Positions 59,997-64,000 of a stretch of DNA of 64,000 bases are shown here, one piece after another (the stretch's first letter is position 1; every line of letters starts with the position of its first letter). Origin of the DNA: Flaccisagitta enflata (Eukaryota; Chaetognatha; Sagittoidea; Aphragmophora); NCBI GenBank assembly GCA_965153355.1, contig OZ231126.1:48794001-48858000 (forward strand), in the 5' to 3' direction. The notes under the pieces were generated by a model. That model saw only the letters and a program-made list of their open reading frames with translations, was not told where the DNA came from and did not search any database. The position numbers were made by a program, and so were the translations under genes.

Positions 59997-60611
59997 TACC
60001 ATCTTGGTCAAAAATATCGTCTCAGTAAAACAATGAAGTCATTTGTTGCTATTATTTTTTGCAATAAATTAAATTTTTTTTTGTAGCAATGTTTTATCTA
60101 GGCTTTCTAGGTACTAAATATCATTTGTAATCATTTGGGAAAACATAGATGGAGGATTTTTAAACAATTTTATATAACAAGTCCTTTGATTTTTATACAA
60201 TTTTTTTTTTCATTGGCATTTTCAAACCAATGTATATTCATCTTTTTATAAAATCCAAACGGTTTGAGCTAAAAAAATCTGCTTGGTGTCATTAGGCAGA
60301 TTTTTTGAAGCTCTTTCTAATGGTCACCGATTTATATATAATTTTTTCATCAGAAGCCCCAAAAAATAAAAATTAACAGATCAATATTTTTCCCTTTATT
60401 TTTTTGCATATTTTCTGTTCTTTGTTGATGTGAATGTTTTTACTCTTTTAGCTCTAAAATCTAAACGAATTTAGCTACTGAACTCTGCTTGATGGCATTT
60501 TGAAGATTCTTTGAAGCTCTTTCCAATGGTCACTGATTTTAATATGATTTTTTTAGTAGTTTATCTCAAATTAGCTATAAAGGTGAGACGATATTTTTGA
60601 CCAAGATGGTA
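59997..60611. mobile_element. 615-bp MITE with 27-bp perfect inverted ends
   Basis: TACCATCTTGGTCAAAAATA then TCGTCTCA at the left; its exact inverse ends at 60611. The outermost TA on each side may be the target duplication of a Tc1/mariner-type element. Inside, TTTGAAGCTCTTTC plus AATGGTCAC occurs twice (about 60306 and 60511). Confidence 0.85.
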
Positions 60612-62697
60612 TGAAATGCGCGCATGACTATTTTTTTTTCTCTTTGAATGAAAAAGCGCAGGGAGCGCAGAGAGCTTTGATTATTAAAAAAGAAGAATTT
60701 GTTCCTTGTCCACTTGTTCGGTTACAACTCCTAGTTAGTTGGCTGGTTGCCCTCAAATGTTGTCTGTCCTTTTTCCCTCTCGATTACAGAATAGATTTTG
60801 AGCCAAAGACAAGGCGAGATTGTTGATCGTTTCTGTGCCAAAAGTTGGTTAACTTTCGGTCGCGATAAAAGAACCAGGAAAAAGAATTATAGAATTAACC
60901 TCCCAAAACATAAGCAGATAATTACTCATCCCTGATAGAGAAGTGAGATATGAACTGCAATGAACCTCCCATTCTAAGGAACCTCCCTATGACAGAAGAA
61001 AACTTAGACACCTCCCCCTGTATTACGGAGGGATCACACATTCCTTTTAACAATTTATTCCCAACACAGCTGAACCCTGATCGAACGGAACCGCCGATAA
61101 CGGACCTTCCCTATGATGGATACAAATTTATATTCACCCATGGATTCCGTCTCATTTCCCACACTGGAATGTTCAGACCGAGCATGCGACAATAACATTC
61201 CACAGCACAGCATGTAAACATTTTGAGACTATAGAGAAACCAATGGCACTTACCTAGTTTCCCTTCAAATTCTCGCGTAGAAATGAACATGTAATCATGT
61301 CACATGCCGCACAATGGACATGGCATGGTTGCTAATTTGGTCTTTGTCCTAGTGTAAGTTACGCCTAAAATCACGTAGGATCTCGCTCCTCCTTAGCCAT
61401 TGTTTCCGACGTATGTGTTTCCGACGTATGTAGTTTACATGTGATGTGTAAATTCATCCTTGCTAGAAAAAAAATCAAGTCTAGGAAATGAAGAAAAACA
61501 AGTTTACTTGGGTTTTCAAAAAAATTCAGTGATACATTTCTCCTGGAATAATGCAAGCTCCATTTCAACGGAATAAGATTCGGTGATAAAAATCAAAGAC
61601 CCAGGGATTAGTTTGAGTTTGTTCCATTCCGTGAAACCAAATTGTGTCTCCTCGGAAATGTGGGATGAAAATAACGTGGAGGGAGCAAGGCCAAGGGATG
61701 CGGTAAACGAGTCAGATCAAAATCTGACTTGGAGTTTTCTTGAGTATTTTTCCTCGTAGCGCGTCGGCAGAACGATACGACGCCAGTTGACGAGGAGGCG
61801 CCAGAATTAGACGAGGCAGTAGATGCATTCTCGTTGCGTAGTTGCGGCCTAGGGTAGCCATTACTGGCTGGATAGGCTGGATAGAGCGTGACGTTGCTGC
61901 TCCGGAACGTTGATAAAGGGTTAGGGTGGGTGGAAAAGGATCGCGATAAGTTTTACTTTTTATTGCCGTGGAATATGAGCATCGAGGACATCTAATTGAG
62001 TCATCCTTGTCCGGAAAAATGATTCAACTTTACTCGCCGCTAAATCTTAATCGTTTTCCGATAAAAGAAAAGGAGATTTACACCTTGAGTTGCAATTCCG
62101 ATTTGCCCAATTCCGATTTGCCTCATTCCGATCCTCCGACATGCATTCCGCGATGAATTCTAAATCAGAGAGTTGAGATGGAATACACAAGTACTGAACG
62201 CCGTAGATGGATCGACAGATCGTCGTAGACGGCACTACCGATCGTCGGCTAGAGCGTCGGTATGAAAACCCGAGTGATGGGTTGGTCCGCCAGTTCACTT
62301 GGGATTATTCTTGTTGGTTGGTCGACCAAACAGGTACTGATGGGTCCGTCAGTCCGTCAAAGCATCGCATTGATCAGTGGCCACGTAGGCCTGTCGATCC
62401 GACCCTTCATCTCAGTCACTCACCTTCACGTCCACGCTTTAACAGATCTCGCTCGATCTTACGCTCTTCCGCCTCTTTACTTTCATTGCAACTTTTCCTC
62501 GTTCTGCGTGAATATCCTGAGGGCGCGGCTGAATCCACGCTGGCGCCGTGACCCTCTGGGTGAGGCGACAAAAGTTATCCACAATTCAGCGTTGGAACCT
62601 TATTCAGTCAATATTGGTGGGAACTAATCGCGTGTCGAAAATAAGTACATAAGAATGATTCAAGCGTTCCACCAATCGAGAAGGTAGGAAAATTTGT
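60612..62697. other. Spacer between Spire and PPP1R11, no gene seen
   Basis: No exon was recognised. It contains three copies of a 15-bp CAATTCCGATTTGCC-like unit near 62088-62135. The Spire promoter and any 5' non-coding exons should lie here or just upstream of 59650. Confidence 0.5.
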
Positions 62698-62703
62698 TTA
62701 TTT
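62698..62703 (-). promoter_or_regulatory. Poly(A) signal AATAAA of PPP1R11
   Basis: TTTATT on the plus strand reads AATAAA on the coding strand, 37 nt after the PPP1R11 stop. This implies a very short 3'UTR. Confidence 0.6.
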
Positions 62704-62739
62704 ACATCCTTTTGTCCTATCCACCAGAAAAGATAATGA

Positions 62740-63337
62740 TCAATGACCACCTCCAACCCCGTTACACCCTCCACCTCCATCATTTTTGCTTTCGTTTTTT
62801 TCGTCATCTCGCCGGTTTCCCTCGCCCCGGTTTCCCTCGCCATCTCTCGCTGCAACAAAGTCTTTCGGCGTGTGATGAGAACAATGCTCACAATCGCTAT
62901 CGCTGTCTTCGCTTTCGCTTTCACCAAACTTCAAGGGTTTCTTGTAAACGCAACAGCATTTTGATTTCTGAAAAAAAGGAGAATGAAGATTGCTAAGCCG
63001 ATAAAGTGAGAGTAGTTTTGAAAATGGGCAGAGTAAAAATTTGCACAAACGCTCGCGCTGCTATCCAGAAGAAATTCGCAGGGGCGGTCAACTTTATACA
63101 CGCCTGGAAACTCGTGCTCGCCAGGGTTACCTTTTTGTTCATATGCTCATTGTCGACAGTATCTTCAGTCCACTGCACTCGACGCGAAGGGGGCGGCTTT
63201 TTCAGCTTTAATTTCAACACTGCAGGTGAGGCGGCTCCTTCTCTTCCACCGGACCCTTCGACTTGGAGGACAGTTTGTGACCCGGATGCGCTAGTAGCCA
63301 TAGTTTTGGGAGCGATGCCAGCGTCAGAGTCGGGCAT
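62740..63337 (-). CDS. PPP1R11: Protein phosphatase 1 regulatory subunit 11 (inhibitor-3) homologue, 2 exons, 144 aa
   Basis: PPP1R11 is a small, mostly unstructured, heat-stable inhibitor of protein phosphatase 1. Exons are 63337-63131 and 62967-62740, joined at AAG|GTAACC and TTTTTTCAG in phase 0. The PP1-binding motif is RVQW in SRRVQWTEDTVDNEHMNKK, almost identical to the family core (VEWTxDTVDNEHM). Across the splice junction comes SKCCCVYKKPLKFGESESED, again the family signature, then the CEHCSHH cluster and a Gly/Asp/Asn-rich tail. Length is close to the usual size of about 125 residues. The first ATG is at 63337, with a second in-frame ATG at 63301. AATAAA lies at 62703-62698, 37 nt past the stop. 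Its neighbours on the same strand are the RING gene 221 bp upstream and Spire 3.1 kb downstream. Confidence 0.93.
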
Positions 63338-63558
63338 AACCTCGCATTTAAGTGTTTAGAAATTCAGAAAGCTATGATCCACGCGAGGGTTTTTGTCAAT
63401 TCAGCTTGTTGACCCAATACGGCGGTAAAATTAGTTGATGTGAGCTAAAAAATTAACCATACAAATTTTCCACTGAGGAATGAGTTGGAAACGACGACGG
63501 TAATAGCGGAAAACAAATGACAATTCTACATTTACACTGGAATTGGCAATTCCAAGCG

Positions 63559-64000
63559 TCATGAGATCACATTGTACGCGACGTCTAATTCGAAATGGGT
63601 TTGAATTACGCCTCTGCATACTGGACATCGTCGATCTCTCAGTCGCTCAAGACACGGAGGGCAAAGCGCGGCGTGACGGCAGGGCAACGTCACGACGGTA
63701 ACTGGAAGCGAGAGGCACACGGAACAATCTTCCGATCGTCGCGGAAATGAGGGCGAGGTTGGGGAAGATTCGTGGCTTTTGGGGGAGGCATAGGAAGACG
63801 ATAGATCGAAGTCAGAAAGCGAATCGCTTGACGTAGAGTCCATTAACGTCGACCGTTCATGGCGGTTATTTCCTTCTGCGGCGTCAATACGGGAAGCAGT
63901 CTCCGAGATAGATTCCGTTGTAGCATCCAAAATTCCGGAATCGGCGGAGGTTGGGATCGCAGGTACGTCGTTTAAACATTGTGGACTTTCCAGTTCAGTT
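63559..64000 (-). CDS. RING-finger (C3HC4) protein, C-terminal part; gene runs off the window
   Basis: A putative E3 ubiquitin ligase. The frame is open from the window edge to a TGA at 63559, so only the last 146 codons are seen. No exon boundary is visible before the edge; an in-frame ATG at 63843 could be internal. The first part is Ser/Thr/Asp-rich and disordered. The C-terminal RING (63726-63616) has spacing C-x2-C-x11-C-x-H-x3-C-x2-C-x8-C-x2-C, containing EDCSVC, LPCRHAALCPPC and RRCPVCRG. It is followed by only 18 residues. A RING at the extreme C-terminus occurs in several membrane-anchored and IAP-type E3 ligases, but the subfamily cannot be named from this part. Confidence 0.85.
   Translation of the reverse strand, partial: TELESPQCLNDVPAIPTSADSGILDATTESISETASRIDAAEGNNRHERSTLMDSTSSDSLSDFDLSSSYASPKSHESSPTSPSFPRRSEDCSVCLSLPVTVVTLPCRHAALCPPCLERLRDRRCPVCRGVIQTHFELDVAYNVIS

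Noticed and set aside
62604-62927. 107-codon Lys/Ala/Thr-rich minus-strand frame
   Set aside because: Shadow of PPP1R11 exon 2 in another frame; it lacks the family motifs.

Overview
This window is animal nuclear DNA. Its genes have GT-AG introns and encode metazoan-type proteins, and most of the rest is satellite arrays, microsatellites and non-autonomous DNA transposons. I see no bacterial operons, rRNA genes or CRISPR arrays. The exact organism cannot be fixed; an invertebrate with a repeat-rich genome fits best.

All recognisable genes lie on the minus strand. From right to left: (1) the 3' end of a gene ending in a C3HC4 RING finger (64000-63559, continuing past the window edge); (2) a complete two-exon PPP1R11 / protein phosphatase 1 inhibitor-3 homologue (63337-62740), only 221 bp downstream; (3) a complete 17-exon Spire homologue (59650-23228, 970 residues), with KIND domain, WH2 actin-binding repeats, Spire box and modified FYVE zinc finger; I assigned every splice junction by reading frame and GT/AG sites, and the 2913-nt CDS closes in one frame; (4) between 6825 and 2022, exons of one or two unrecognised genes: a cysteine-rich ectodomain, stalk and transmembrane segment, and a separate low-complexity tail exon with a PPxY motif.

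The Spire gene hosts most of the repeats. Its intron 6 is 19.5 kb (53990-34444). It holds 12-bp GGTTGAC arrays with a 1.4-kb higher-order structure (35.8-41.6 kb), a 2.3-kb inverted 12-bp array (45.6-47.9 kb), two inversely oriented arrays of one 22-bp satellite (35.06-35.28 and 51.71-52.46 kb), and a hAT-like insertion (50066-53133). Intron 7 holds two hAT-like insertions with exact 8-bp target-site duplications, one of which contains about 1 kb of (CT)n. Introns 3 and 4 hold a foldback element filled with a 20-bp satellite and a 651-bp palindromic MITE.

The left part (7-23 kb) has no confident gene. It is a mosaic of the same families: foldback elements enclosing satellites, hAT-like MITEs, a pogo/Tc1-like element, arrays of a monomer of about 158 bp, long (CT)n tracts, and one tRNA-like sequence. 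The recurring theme is terminal-inverted-repeat or foldback elements that carry tandem arrays inside them. The very long open frames in the arrays are by-products of repeat units whose length is a multiple of 3, or of simple dinucleotides, not genes.
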